From Astur gentilis (Eukaryota > Chordata > Aves > Accipitriformes > Accipitridae): a DNA stretch of 64,000 bases. Shown one piece after another: positions 10,862-22,900 of the stretch; positions within the stretch are counted from its first letter, which is position 1; the number at the start of each line of letters is the position of its first letter. Both the position numbers and the translations under genes were made by a program. Where the stretch lies: positions 1,612,001 to 1,676,000 of the forward strand of contig NW_026061101.1 of NCBI RefSeq assembly GCF_929443795.1, read 5' to 3'. The notes below the pieces were generated by a model, which saw nothing but the letters and a program-made list of their open reading frames with translations, did no database searches and was not told the origin of the DNA.

Positions 10862-13312
10862 TTGTTTCTTGAGTGCTCCCCAGGAGTGGCACCACCAGGT
10901 ACCTCAGAAAACCATGCTGCCTGCAAAAACTTGAGCACAGCTTAATTCTGGGCAGTTTTTCCTCTTTTTAGGCCTGCTGGCTAAAGACCCATCTGTCAAG
11001 CGGTGGCTCAGGACCACGGCAGGGCCGGCGGCACTGCTTTCTGAATCCTGTGGCAGCGATAGGCAGAGGGACAGGTTGTCAAATCCCAGGGCCGGGTATG
11101 CGTGCAGGCTGTCAGGGTCAGCCCTGCCTGGTTTTTCCCAGTGAAGCCCCAGCTGGTGTCGGCCCCGTGCTGCAGCCCTGGGGCAGAGTCTCAAGGACCC
11201 GGGCATTTCTGCAGGCGCTGCACTCTGCTGGGCCCCACCGCCGGCTGCCCTGGGCTTCCCCTGTTCTCTCAGCTCTGCTTTCTGCCAGTGCAGGCTGCGT
11301 GACAGAATGGCTTGCCCACTCCCCTCAGCCAGTCCTGACCCACGTCCACGTCACACAGCTGATTTGGGGGTGGCAGGTCTCTCTTGTGGCACCCTGGGGA
11401 TGGGGCAAAGCACAACCTCATTGCTACCTTTTGATCTTGTCCGCAGGGAGAGCAAGAGGAGACGTGCTGTCTGCTGGAGAGCATCCTGCACGGAGGTGAC
11501 AGCCGATTGCACCTGACAGCAACGCTGGGACCTGCCTGACAGCAAAGGTGCCCGGTGGCCGCAGAGCAGCCCAGGTGAGCTGGTTCTCTTGGAGGCCACC
11601 AAAGCAGCCTTCCTCCACCCCTGGTTTTGGTGAGATCCGGAGCAGCGCAGGGATGTTTCTCAGGCATCCAGGCCTGAGGAGGGCTTGCCAGTGCCCTCAT
11701 GAGAGATCCTCCTCCCAGGAAGCACCTCCTCGTATAGCAAAGGCTCTATCCAGCCTGGGTACGGGTGCCCCGCGCGGTGTCTCAGGGAGGACGGGGTCAT
11801 CTGCCTGGTGGCTCTGACACAGAAACGGTGAGCTGAAACCCCGTAGTCATGGCTGGCCGGTTCAAAGTCTCCGAGTGCCTCAGCCTTTCTCCCCGAGAGT
11901 GTTTAGGCCAGGCACTTTTTCCGGGTGTGACAGATGATGCCAAGATGGATGCTGGCAACATCCCGGTGGCTGTGTCCCACTCCCACTTCCGAGTTGTGAT
12001 GTCTGAAATCTGGGGCCACCTGAAGGGCCTGGCAGAGATTTCCAGGGGGTTTGTGTTCAATTTTTTGCTCTCTTAGGGCTACCATGTGCTAGGGTTATGG
12101 GATGCTAGGGTTGCAGTCCACTAGGGTTATGGGGTGGCAGGGTTATGGTATGCCAGAGCTGAAGCGAGTTAGGATTAAAGCGTGTTATTGTTATAGAGAG
12201 GATCTGGGTTCGTTGGCCCTGGCTTCCTGGGGTTAGGCTATTTTGACCTTATCTTGTGGTCTGCCTGGTCTTTTTTTGCGCAGAGTCCTTTTTTTTAGTT
12301 TGATTGCCTTTTCAGGGTTTGGATAGGGACCTTTGGTTTGTGTGTGCTAATTCTGGTTGATTTGTTGCTGTTCTGGTGGATTGTGTTGTGTTTCCTGTCT
12401 TGAAACCAACATTTCTGGTCTACTATGTCTACAGCAGGTTTGGCAGTGGCAGTTCTGGTGCGGTCTGACTCATTTCTGGTGGGTTAGTGGGTAGGTAGGT
12501 AGGGAGGGAGGACTTGCGGTTCATGGAAAATGACTGCCAGATGACTGACGGGCAATTGTGGGGAGAGGTGAGAGGTTTTCTGGCCCATAGGTAACGACTG
12601 CCAGAGGACTAAGTGTACTTCTGAATGTATGTGGACTTCCAAATTCGTGGTCATTTCTCCTGCCTTGAGGAAGAGCTATGGGAAGACACCAGCCACACGG
12701 AAGGACAAGGGTTTCCCAAGGGTACGTGGCTCTTTGGTTTCTGCTCATGAGTAAAAAACCTGCAGGGAGTCTGCTATCGTTAAGTTCAGTGACGTTTTGT
12801 AAAGTGCTGGACTGAGTGTCGCGTGACTTGAGGCGTTGCTGAAAAATGGTGGAGGTTTGTCTGCGTGGTCTGGATGCTTTGGGTTTGAACATCTGCTCGT
12901 GGTGGTGACTTCATGCAGTCCTTAGCTCCTACCTCGAGGCACAATGTGTGCTTAGGGTGAGGTTCATCATCCATGACAGTAGACGTGAATCTGCATTTCA
13001 AATAGATTTCTTGATCATTTTGGATTTGGGGGGGGCAATTTCTTGTCAGCTCCGATTCGATCATCCTTGGTTTTGCCTCTTCACGTGGCAGGTGAAGAGC
13101 TCGTAGGAGGAGCAGGAGAAGGGTCATCACTGCTGTTTCCACCTTGGTCGCTTGTACTGGACTTACCAGAGTTATCTTCCATCTGCAGTTTCTTTGCAGG
13201 CATTTCTTTAAGCCACTTGTCTGTTTCGTGAAGGGTAGTGGACTGAATGGGAGACCTTTTGTTCGTCATTTGTTCCTCAGAGTTTTACCTGTCATTTGTT
13301 GTCTGTCTGTTT
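10862..13312. other. 2.5-kb segment present only in unit A
   Basis: Unit B lacks this block and has a retrovirus in its place. It holds a diverged direct repeat of 10490-10580, a short degenerate array of CTAGGGTTATGGG units (12090-12160) and GTAGGTAGGTAGG (about 12490). A possible antisense coding remnant lies at its right end. Confidence 0.6.
13081..13269 (-). pseudogene. Unrecognised antisense coding-like remnant
   Basis: A minus-strand frame of 62 codons starts MTNKRSPIQSTTLHETDKW and ends in a Ser/Pro-rich SPAPPTSSSPAT before its stop. Composition and the low-complexity polar C-terminus look protein-like. I do not recognise the family, and a stop (TAA) lies just upstream in frame. It could be a terminal exon of a lost gene or chance. 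Confidence 0.2.
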
Positions 13313-13317
13313 GCTTG

Positions 13318-13812
13318 TGTCCTGGTTTCGGCTGGGATAGAGTTGTCTTCCTAGTAGCTGGTATAGTGCTGTGTTTTGGGTTCAGTATGAGAAGAATGTT
13401 GATAACACACTGACATTTTCAGTTGTTGCTAAGTAGTATTTATACCAAGTCAAGGGTTTTTCAGCTTCTCCTGCCCAGTCAGCAAGAAGGCTGGAGGGGC
13501 ACAAGAAGTTGGGAGAGGGCACAGCCAGGGCAGCTGAGCCAAAGTGGCCACCGGGGTATTCCCTACCATGTGATGTCATGCCCAGTATATAAGCTGGGGG
13601 GAGTGGGGGTGGGAGGAGTTGCCACCTGGGGACTAACTGGGTGTCAGTCGGTGTGTGGTGAGCAATTGCATTGTGCATCACTTGTATATTCCAATCTTTA
13701 TTATTGTCACTATTGCAATTGTATTATTGTTATCATTATCATCAATTAGTTTCTTCTCTTCTGTTCTATTAAACTGTTCTTATGTCAATCTCAGCTGGGT
13801 TAAACCACAGCA
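13318..13812 (+). mobile_element. Solo LTR, plus strand, unit A
   Basis: Begins TGTCCTGGTTTCGGCTGGGA and ends GGGTTAAACCACAGCA, with a 5-bp target duplication GCTTG (13313-13317 and 13813-13817). It contains AGTATATAAGC (TATA box) and a TCTATTAAACTG region. It lacks the usual 3' block seen in the longer copy at 29715, so it is internally deleted. The intact duplication shows that unit A keeps the original insertion. Confidence 0.8.
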
Positions 13813-13926
13813 GCTTGTTATTTGCGGTGCTTGGTTTAAAAAGCTTATTGTAGCTCTCTGGATTTCCTTCCTTAAAGGAAGTGTCTAGGATTTCTACCCA
13901 GGAGTGAGATGTCCAGAAGGGACTGT

Positions 13927-14516
13927 TGTCATTGTTTAAGCCCACCCAGCAACTAAGCACCAGGCAGCCGCTTGCTCACTTCCCCCCACCCCCCCCCCCA
14001 GTAGGATGGGGGAGAGAATTGGGGGGGAAAAAAAGTAAAACTTGTGAGTTGAGATAAGAACAGTTTAATAGAACAGAAAAGAAGAAACTAATTAATGATA
14101 ATAGTAACAATAATAAAATGACATTAATAATAATGAAAGGATTGGAATCTACAAAACAAGTGATGCACAGTACAATTGCTCACCACTCGCTGACCGATGC
14201 CCAGTTAGATCCCAAGCAGCAGCTCGCCCCCCCCGCCCAACTCCCCGCAGTTTATATACTGCACATGACGTCACACAGTATGCAATACCCCTTTGGCCTG
14301 TTTGGAACAGCTACCCTGGCTGTGTCCCCGCCCAACTTCTTGTGCCCCTCCAGCCTTCTTGCTGGCTGGGCATGAGACGCTGGAAAATCCTTGCCTTAGT
14401 ATAAATACTACTTAGCAACAACTGAAAAAATGAGTGTGTTACCAGCTGAACCCAAACATAACACTTTACCGGCTACTAGAAAGAGAATGAACTCTGTCCC
14501 AGCCAAACCCAGGACA
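13927..14516 (-). mobile_element. Solo LTR, minus strand, unit A
   Basis: Reverse-orientation member of the same family: on the plus strand it ends AAACCCAGGACA. Near-identical 5-bp flanks ACTGT (13922-13926) and GCTGT (14517-14521). With the plus-strand LTR 114 bp away it makes a long inverted repeat. Confidence 0.75.
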
Positions 14517-14521
14517 GCTGT

Positions 14522-17228
14522 CCTTGTACACTGCCGTCAGCCTTCAGTCTAGAGAAATGTCTGCTAGTGGTGTGTGTTTAACGGTAATGTAACTCAAGTG
14601 CATCTGAAGTGGGGACCCTGTAGAGAAGAGAAGAGAATGTGAGAAACACTTCAATGATATGCAGCTAGTGAGGATGCAAGTACCTGCTTTAACCTTTTTT
14701 TTTGGTTGCTTTTGCATTCTTTGGCAATATCTACTTGAAAGTCTACTTCAGCAAAAGACAAAGACGTCACTTCTGATTTCTGTGTCTGAGTAAAAGAACT
14801 AACGTGATCATACGGAGAACTGATGTCAAGAGCCATTTTTTGCGATTACTGGATATTGCATCTGACTTGTCGTGCTTTCCCTGTGTGTAGGGTGGTGGTT
14901 TGTGCCTGGCACTAATCTGTGCTGCCGGGTGTGCATCCCTGTTGGTTGCCAGATGGAAGGCAAAGGGTTATCCTCGTTAAAGTTTACTTGTCTAATTTCA
15001 GGAACTGTCTACATCGACTCAAAAATGAAACCCCTGCTAATCTCTGTGTGCACTGGTAGAGAAGCAGTGGGGGTTTTTCAGGGCAGTGCCTATGCAAGAG
15101 CCTTTAGGAGATCCTGTCCCTTGACTGTCAGATGGGGCAGTGAAGAGTTTGAGAAAATGATGGGTGTTTTGGTCTTCACCAAAGCAGTTTTTTTTTCTTT
15201 TGTAGCTTACGTTTCTTATGTAAGAGAGCTGTGTGTCTGGGAGGAAAGACTGTGGGTAGAAGGGAATGTGCTTAGTTAGAGGTCAAAGGAAGGTACAATC
15301 AAGATGTAAGGCAGGGCCAGCATAACTGTTCAGAGTTTTGGTTGTTTAAATGTTGACCTCAACTTTTACCGAAATGGATTTGCTTGCGCTTTTCTTCTCT
15401 TTGAGTTCACGTGTGGGTATAGGAAAGAAGGTAGCAGATGTACACACTAGATGAACCCCCTTTTTATTGTCAGCCATAAAGGTGCCTCTCAGCTGGGAGC
15501 CTGAGAAGTATCCCCCATAAGAATGCTTGACTCCTTATATGCAATCTTAAGGCTACTCACATATTCATTTTTACAGTCTAAAAAACCCTCTTGGCTTTGG
15601 CCGTGAGATCACCTGTTACCATTCACTTTTGAGTGTTTGTCCACACAACTCCCGCATGCAAGCACAATAAATGCCTATTTATTAGCTGTGTTTGCACTAT
15701 TTTGTTGCAACTTTGCCACTTTCAGCTCGTTTCTGTCTGGTCTCTTCTAACAGTAGACCCACCTGCATAGGCAAGGTCACTGTCGGTCAAGTTCTCTTGC
15801 ACGTGTCTTCAAAGCCATCTTCACGTAGGAGCTTTCTCTTACGTAGCATAATCTGCTGGTCAGCTTTTTCACCAGGCTAGTTCAAAGCCTACACAACAGG
15901 ATGCGCCTGCTGCCTGACAAGTTTTCTTTCTATCCCACAGGAGCTCGATGGTGATCAAGCCATCTCTATCTTTCCTTGGGAGACAGGGAGGACCAAAGTT
16001 CTTGTATCACAGCTTGGCTTGGTCGGGATGGCAAACTGAAAAGCAGGTGGTGGCCCAAGAAGCACCTTTCCTGGGCTGTGAGCTGTGCAAAGGCCAGCAG
16101 AAAGCTCTGGGAACACTGGGCACATAGGCCAAAGCGTTCCTGCTGGTACGCCAAGTGTCGGCAGCCCGAGCCCTGACATCTGGAGACCGATGTTTCACGC
16201 CAGCAGGGCAGGGGAAGGTAGAGTTGCCTCCTCTCTGACAGGAGGCTGCCACGCTTTGGAGGGGGGCGGTCAGAGCAGGTGCCTTGGCTTTCTTCTGGCC
16301 TTCATGTGGTTCTCGTGCTCCTGGACAGCCCCATCTCTGTTGGCAGTCTTTCATCAACAGGGGTTTGCAGAAGTGGAAGTTGTTTCTCCCTCGTGGTGGG
16401 AGCACTCACCGGGGCTTTGTTGTCAGAGAAGCAATGGGGAGCGCTCCTGGTTGGACGCAGCTCCCTTGGCAGATGCTTGTGCTCGTTTCTCGGCCCCAAG
16501 GTCTTCCTGGTGCCTTCCCCCCACGCAAGCTGTGCTGCTGGCTCTTGTGAAATGGAAGTACGGCGGGAGGGTGGTTTTACCACAGCTGGGAAGTTCCAGT
16601 CGACCCATCAGGGAAGTTTTCTTCCTGGTTCTTGCAGTTACAGGTTTTCAAACAACCCGTCAAAGAAGTTTTCCAAGGAAATGTGACTGAGGGGAGCGCA
16701 GGGATGAGCTCTCGTTGCTCTCTGTGTGGATTGTGTCTGCCCTCAGCCAGCATGCAGTAGCTTTCAGATGAGGAATGGGACTATTCCAGGCTGAAGTGGG
16801 CAATAGGGATCCAAACTCAGGGGTTTTTAAGGCAATCAGGTGAAAATGTGTGGTTGGAGCCTTCTTGGTCGCTTACCCTTTGAATTCTGTGCTGTCCTCT
16901 AGTCTGAATCTTGCAGTGTTTTTACTGAGGCGTAAAAAATAAAGGGAGAAAGCAGATTGTCCTCACCCACATAAACACCTTCTCCGGAGCTCCAGGTGAA
17001 CAGACAAAACCTCTGGGGGTGCGTTGTTTTATTAAACGTGTATCAGATATCCAGCATTAGGGGAGCTGTGTACAGCGACTGGCTGCAGGTGCCTGGGGCT
17101 TGACCAGTGTCACCTGGAAGGGAAAAAGGAAAAATAGGCGACCATGGGGACGTGTTTCCAAGTATATTTATTTGTAATTTCTCATTGTCCGTTGCTGTAC
17201 GTGTGCCTCGGAACATTTAGCTCGCACT
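14522..17228. other. Spacer without recognised gene, unit A
   Basis: Mixed-composition sequence. A minus-strand 61-codon frame (14651-14836) and several frames of 130-200 codons (16000-16690) exist, but their differences from the unit B copies are not biased towards silent sites and I recognise no domain. Confidence 0.5.
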
Positions 17229-18040
17229 GCTTCCTCCTCTTCTCCCCGTCTTACTCGGCCTGGTTTTCTTCCTCCACCGCCTATTCCTACTCCTCTTCAT
17301 TGTCATTCTTTTACCCTTCTTCTCCTCCTTCTGTCTGTCCTCCTGTTTGCTGTTGCTCTAGTTGTCTCCTTCCTCCCCCTTCCTCCCACTCCTCCTCCAC
17401 AACTTCACCCTAATCCTCTTCTCCTGTTAGTCGTCCTTCTCCTGTTCAACCTCTTGCTCATCCTCTTCTTGCTTCTTATCCTCCTTCTTCTCCCCTTTCT
17501 CCCCCACCTCCTCCACTGCCTCCTCTTTGTTCTGTTCCTCTTCATCCCGTATGTCATCCTCCTTTTCCTTCTCTCTGTCTTCCTCGTCCTCCTGTTCCCA
17601 TTCCTCTTCATTCTCCTTCTCCATTTTCTTCCTCATTCTCCTCTTCCTGCCCCTCTACCTCCTCCTCCTCCTTCTTGTCCTACTCCTCTTCCTCCGCTTC
17701 TTTTCTCTTCTTTCGCATGTTTGTTCTCCTTCTCTTGTTCGGTATTTTGTTCCTGTGCTCTGTTCCTCCTCTTGCCCATCCTTCTTCTCTCCCTGTTTTT
17801 CCTCCTGCTCCTAGTCCTGTGCCACCTGTTCCTTGTGGTCCTCCTCCACCTCGTCTTTCTCCTCCTCTTGCTCCTCCTCATGGTCTTCCTCTTCCTTCTT
17901 CTCTCTCTCTTCTTCCTCCTTGTTCTCATTCTCTTTCTATGTTCCTCGTCCTCTTCATTCCCTTCTTCCTCCTCCTGCCGTCCACCAGTTCATGCTGTTT
18001 GACTTCTTTCTTTTTCTCCTCCTCCATTTTGTCCTTCTGT
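17229..18040 (+). repeat. Polypyrimidine tract, unit A
   Basis: About 810 bases of almost pure C/T (TCC, TTC and TCTTCC motifs) on the plus strand. ORFs on both strands (Ser/Leu/Phe-rich or Arg/Glu-rich) are artefacts. Such tracts can form triplex (H-) DNA. Confidence 0.85.
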
Positions 18041-19773
18041 TAATTCTCTGCGATGGGGTCATCACAGCCTGGTTGGTTGGGTGTCTGGGACTCAGTGATG
18101 GATCAAGGGATTGGATTCCCCATTTAGAAATGGGTTTCCATAGGCCCTTGCCTGGTGCCAGCGTGACAGAAATGACAGGCTGACAGTGGGGGTTTTAAAG
18201 GGTTTGTGGGTTAGAGAGAGCAGGAAAATCGGCTCGTTCCACTGGGCGTCCAGTGGGTACCTGCCCATTATTAAAGTGTCGTTATTTAAGTGCTGTCAGT
18301 TTGGTGTATATAGGGCAGGTGGAAGACCCACGTGGCTCCGTGAGGTTCGCACCATTCCCATCCAGTTTGATGTGTATCAAGGCAGAAAGCCTCTGCCCCA
18401 CGGGAGGGGAAGGTGTCATTTTCATTTCCTCCACCAATTAGCCCTCGGATGAGAAGAGGGAAAAAGTTCTGTTTGATTTTATAGGCGGTGCTCTGCATGC
18501 TGCTGCGCTTCCCAGTTGTGTGCCAGGGTCATCAGAACCTGGCTGGCCAGGTTCCTGGGACCTTTGAGGCCCATAAGGAGCGAAAAAGTCAGCCTGGCAC
18601 CCAGGAACCTTGAGGCTGATAGGGAGCGGGGGAAGAAGTCTGCCTGGTGCGCGGGACCTCCAGGGCCTGGTGCAGGGGGGAAAGGGGACTGATAAGTGGC
18701 CAGCTTGGTCACAGAGCATGGCTGTTTGCCTCATAAAATGGCATTCGTTTTGCTAACCGTCCTACGAGGTGTCAGGAGCATGGGGGTACCGGTCACAAGT
18801 GCAATTGTGAATTGCCTTTCTTAAGAACTGGGACGGCAGCAATGCAGGGCCCAAGTGCCAGGTTAGGCTTGAGGCTACTGCTTTTACCCTGGTTCTCCCA
18901 GGCAAAGCACAAGATGAGTGTTTTAGACTGTGTAACCCGTGGTAACCATATGCATCAATTCAGGGCAGAAGGAGGTCCCTCCTGTTGAGTCTCAAGGTTC
19001 GGAGCAGACCCCCTTGCTTTCTAGACTCCTTCTCAGAGGAGAGCCTAGTGGCGGCTAAATCCACTCCTAGTCCCAGGTTTGGTCAGCGGTTTTAAGTCTT
19101 AACGGGATGAGGTGTAAGGATTATGGGAAGGGAGAGGGAAAGAGAGAGCAAGGCAGAGGGAGTAAAAGGAAAAGAGAAAGACTTCACTGGTCCCGGGTCC
19201 AGCGTTGGTCCAGTCAGCCTAGGGGTCCAGTTCTGGTGGGGCTTCAGTTTGTGTCCTTTTATCATCCTTGCCCCTCCTTCAGGCGGGCACTTGAACTCAT
19301 TAGGCTAGTTAAGCGTCATGCGCGGTTTGTGCTTTCAGAACCTTCGGGAAATGGATCGCTGGGCTTGGAGGTCATTTGGGGAGTAACTCCTCCTTCCCTG
19401 CAGACATGACCATTGTTGGATCTTTGGCCATGCATGGTGAGCTGCCCTGCTCAGCATATCAGATCAGCATAGCAGAACACAGAGCTGCACACCCCCCGGC
19501 ATGGCGTCCCCATCCCGTTGCTGATGTCTGTGCTGATCTGTGCCGATTGGCTTCTTTTCACCTGTGGTTCCTTGCTGTGCAGGGTTTGTTGTTAAGCAGA
19601 GGTTGTCATTATGTAGAACTTGCCCCACCACCACGTTTGAGACATTAACTCCTTCAGTCTCTCACAGGGCCTCTCCCCATCATCCGCCTGCCCGCCTGGG
19701 CTGCGAGGAGGAGCCGGGCGAGCATCACCTCCATCTGCCACAATAGACGCTGTCGTGTCGCCTGGCCCCGACC
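18041..19773. other. Upstream flank and probable 5' UTR of copy B
   Basis: Mixed sequence that becomes GC-rich over the last 110 bases before the ATG at 19774. No TATA box recognised. The sequence up to the ATG matches that before copy C. The transcription start cannot be placed. Confidence 0.45.
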
Positions 19774-19936
19774 ATGTCGTGTGTCCACTACAAGTTCTTC
19801 TCCAAGCTGAACTATGATATGGTCACCTTCGGCCTCTACATCTCTCTGCGTGACCTCAAGCTCCAGATCATGGTCCGCGAGAAGCTGACGGCAGCCAGCT
19901 GCGAGCTGCAGATCACCAACGCCCAGACCAAAGAAG
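19774..19936 (+). CDS. RBBP6: Copy B exon 1: DWNN domain start
   Basis: ATG in gaccATGT. The protein begins MSCVHYKFFSKLNYDMVTF, the start of the DWNN domain, and ends at TNAQTKE plus one base before GTGCGT. Relative to RBBP6 one codon is lost (VTF-GLY where the family reads VTFDGLH). The frame is open throughout. Confidence 0.92.
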
Positions 19937-22900
19937 GTGCGTGGGGGCAAGAGGCACGGGGCCTCGGGGACTGCCCGGCTGGCGTCGTCGTAGATGACCC
20001 CGTGACGGCCATGGCCTGTGGGAGCCATGCTCTGCCCTTTGTGGCTCATCCCCACATAGCGTGAGTCAGCCTGGGGCCCATCCTGCCAGTGTGCAGGGGG
20101 ACCAGGAGGGCAAGCATTGCCAGGGATGAAGCATGGTGGGAAGCGATAATGTGATTCGGCCACAAGCGGTAGCTGTGACTTGTGTTGGGGACCTCACGGA
20201 GCTGTTCTTTTGCAGTTGCTGATCTGACAACTACCTTCAGATCTGTGCTTTAGACGTGGAGCTAGGCACAGAAGAAAGCGTGGTTGATGGGCGACGTCTA
20301 GTGCTTACAAAAGTGTTGGTTTCCTGGAATTCCTCTAGGTAAAATGATACGGAAATGTGGGAGGAGATCCTTTAATAACAAACCTCAAAGAAATCTTCAG
20401 AGAAATCTGGCAGACAAAGCTGAAAGTGATGGAAACAGAACAGATGGTTATTTTGAAGCAAAAAAAGTAGGTTTGGTGACTTAGTTTTGTCTTCAACTCA
20501 TTTTACTCCACTGCATTGGTATATCAGTGATACAGATACTCCTGAAGCTTCCGTAAGGGTGTTTTTGCTGGGAAAATGCAAAAGTCCCCCAGTGGTTTTC
20601 TAAGCAAAGCTAGAGAGTACATTTTGGTGTAATATGTAGGTATGCCAAGTTTTTGGTTTATATGCGTAACCTTGAATTTCAGTGTTTATTAATCAGATCT
20701 AGATGCTTAAGCTCACCTTCAGAAGGTAAAGGAAAAACGTAGACCAGGATATTCTGCCTAAAAGGGATGTTTGGAATTCTTCCATGTGGACATAAAGGAC
20801 TGAGTTTTTCTAACTTTGTCTGTGCTGGAGTCCTGCCTAAATGTTGAAATGATCTTGGAAAGAACAAAGTGAACCTTGAGTGAAGATGGCCTACTTGCTC
20901 AGAATTTTCCAAGCACTCTGAGCTTTTACAGTTCAGTAACTGTTACTTTTCATAATGGAGATCTAGTAGGACAAGCAATGTTAATATTGGCTAAAAGGAA
21001 ACAGGATTTTAAATATCAGTGGAAAAAAATGATAGGAAGGACTCCTTTTAAGATGCTGCGTAGGCAAAATGGATGGTTGGGACCTATTTTAAAAATAGGG
21101 AGGGAGTGTGGGTGTCCTCTTCCAAGCTTACTGTGGAGGCATGTTCTATAAAGGCAGAATTGCCTTCCAAAAGCCTCTAGGCCAGAATGATGCCTTTAAC
21201 CTTGCCTCCTTTGAATTTGATCTGGATTTCTTGACCTGTCTTTTGTATATAGGATGTTCTCACAATATTGTGGAAGAACTGCAAACTCCAGAACGCAGGT
21301 CTCTTGCACACTCTTTCCTGCCCTGTACCATTCTGACTCCAAACACTTGGAGAATGTGCTATTCTGCTTATCAGGCAAAATGCAAGAAAATAGAAAAGCA
21401 AAAATGGGTCTCAGAACTGGTCTCAGATGAATAGTTTTAAGGAAGAATAGTGCTCCTAGAAGACTGTCTCTTGAACGCAGAACTTGCTCGAGTTCAGTGT
21501 TGCAGCATGCACTTGACAGTTTTAGCAGTGCCACAATGCGATGTCTTCAAAAAAACCTCATGCTAACTGTGAATGAAATCATCTGGCCTCACAGCTGATG
21601 TCAGTCTGTCTATGTGTCTACTGGAATGTCTGCAGCACTGTACAAACGTAGCATTTTAGAGAAGACTTTAAGCAACTTTTAAACCTTGTCCTTCACTGTG
21701 GCATTTTGTGTTGCATTATTAGAGCTTTCAGAAAGGGTATGGCGTTCCCCGTTTCCCAGGCTGAGCTGAGGGTAAGTCATGTAAGTACCCATTCAAAAAC
21801 CGAGATGTTGCAGTGGAGCTCATGCACTGCCTGTGTGGCAGTCAGCTGCTTGGACTCTGTCAGCAGCAGGTTTGGGACCTCTCGGGGGTGTGCTGTCAGC
21901 TAGGTTAATGTCCCTTGGCCAGGTGCTTAGGGCAGGCTCCGTTTGGTACATTACCACGTTGCCTCCAGCATTGCTTTCGCTTTCCCAGTCACATGCTGAA
22001 GCAGCGAGCAGTGCCAATAAGACATGAAGGCATCAGGCGGTCTGTATAATCAGATTAATGACTGCAAGTATGCCAGATCTTATTGACTCATCCTTTCAGA
22101 GCAATACAGGTGCTCTTTTGGAGCACAGTACTGTGTGACAATAATGCAAATGAAAGCTCCATGAACTGTCTGACCTACTGAGCTAGCTCATTCAGGAGAT
22201 GATGATATACCAGTTGGAGGTGAGATCAGGGATACCTGCCTGGGTGGAAGCTGAAAATCAGAAATAGGAGTCCGGTCTGTTCATCAGGATGTTTCAAGGC
22301 AGTGCTTTCAGTGCAGCTACACAGATGATTTGTTTGTCGCAAAGTGTGCAAGTGGTGTTGATTAGAAGAGAGCTAAAAACTCGCGTCGTGAGAAGGCATA
22401 TTTTTAAGTGCTAGGGGGAAAACGTGTTCTCGGGAGTTACCCTCTTTTCTGGTAGGGGGAGTCTGGCATGTTAGTAGTCCTTGTCAGCTCTTACTCTGCA
22501 AATCCTTTCCCCAGTAGCATAACAGCTGGTTGGCAAGGCATCTAAGGCTAGCAAAGGCTTTTCTTTGTCATTGCACATATAGGCTTGCCTTCTGATGACT
22601 TCTGTTCTGAAGAGCTTCTGTACTTTATCTGGGTGAAAATACTTCTCTGCATAGTGCTCGGAGAGGTGCTTTTGCGCGGCTGTGAGACTCCAAACGGTGG
22701 ATTAAAGCAGGCCGTAAAATAAAGTAGGAGCTTTTTTCAGTAACCTGTTGATAGCATACATGTGACAGAAATTATTAAAGCTAGCAGTTTTTCAGAAGTA
22801 TAGGTGAATTTAAAAATGGGATTGTTAAATTGTGCATTCAGTGCGAAGCACAGCGTAACCTGAGCTGCTTGTACTTTTTTGCAGGAAGAAGGTTGTGGAC

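Noticed and set aside
12090..12160. Interstitial telomere array
   Set aside because: Only a few degenerate CTAGGGTTATGGG units, not TTAGGG tandem repeats.
14651..14836. 61-codon minus-strand ORF conserved in both units
   Set aside because: The two differences I read between units both change the residue; no domain.
20338..20470. Exon-like open stretch in intron 1 with a possible GTAGGT donor
   Set aside because: Open also in copy C, but no family recognised and it would break the join of exons 1 and 2, which match RBBP6 directly.
21250..21434. 60-codon open stretch after a tatag acceptor in intron 1
   Set aside because: No recognised domain; the three differences from copy C that I read include two that change the amino acid, as expected of intron.
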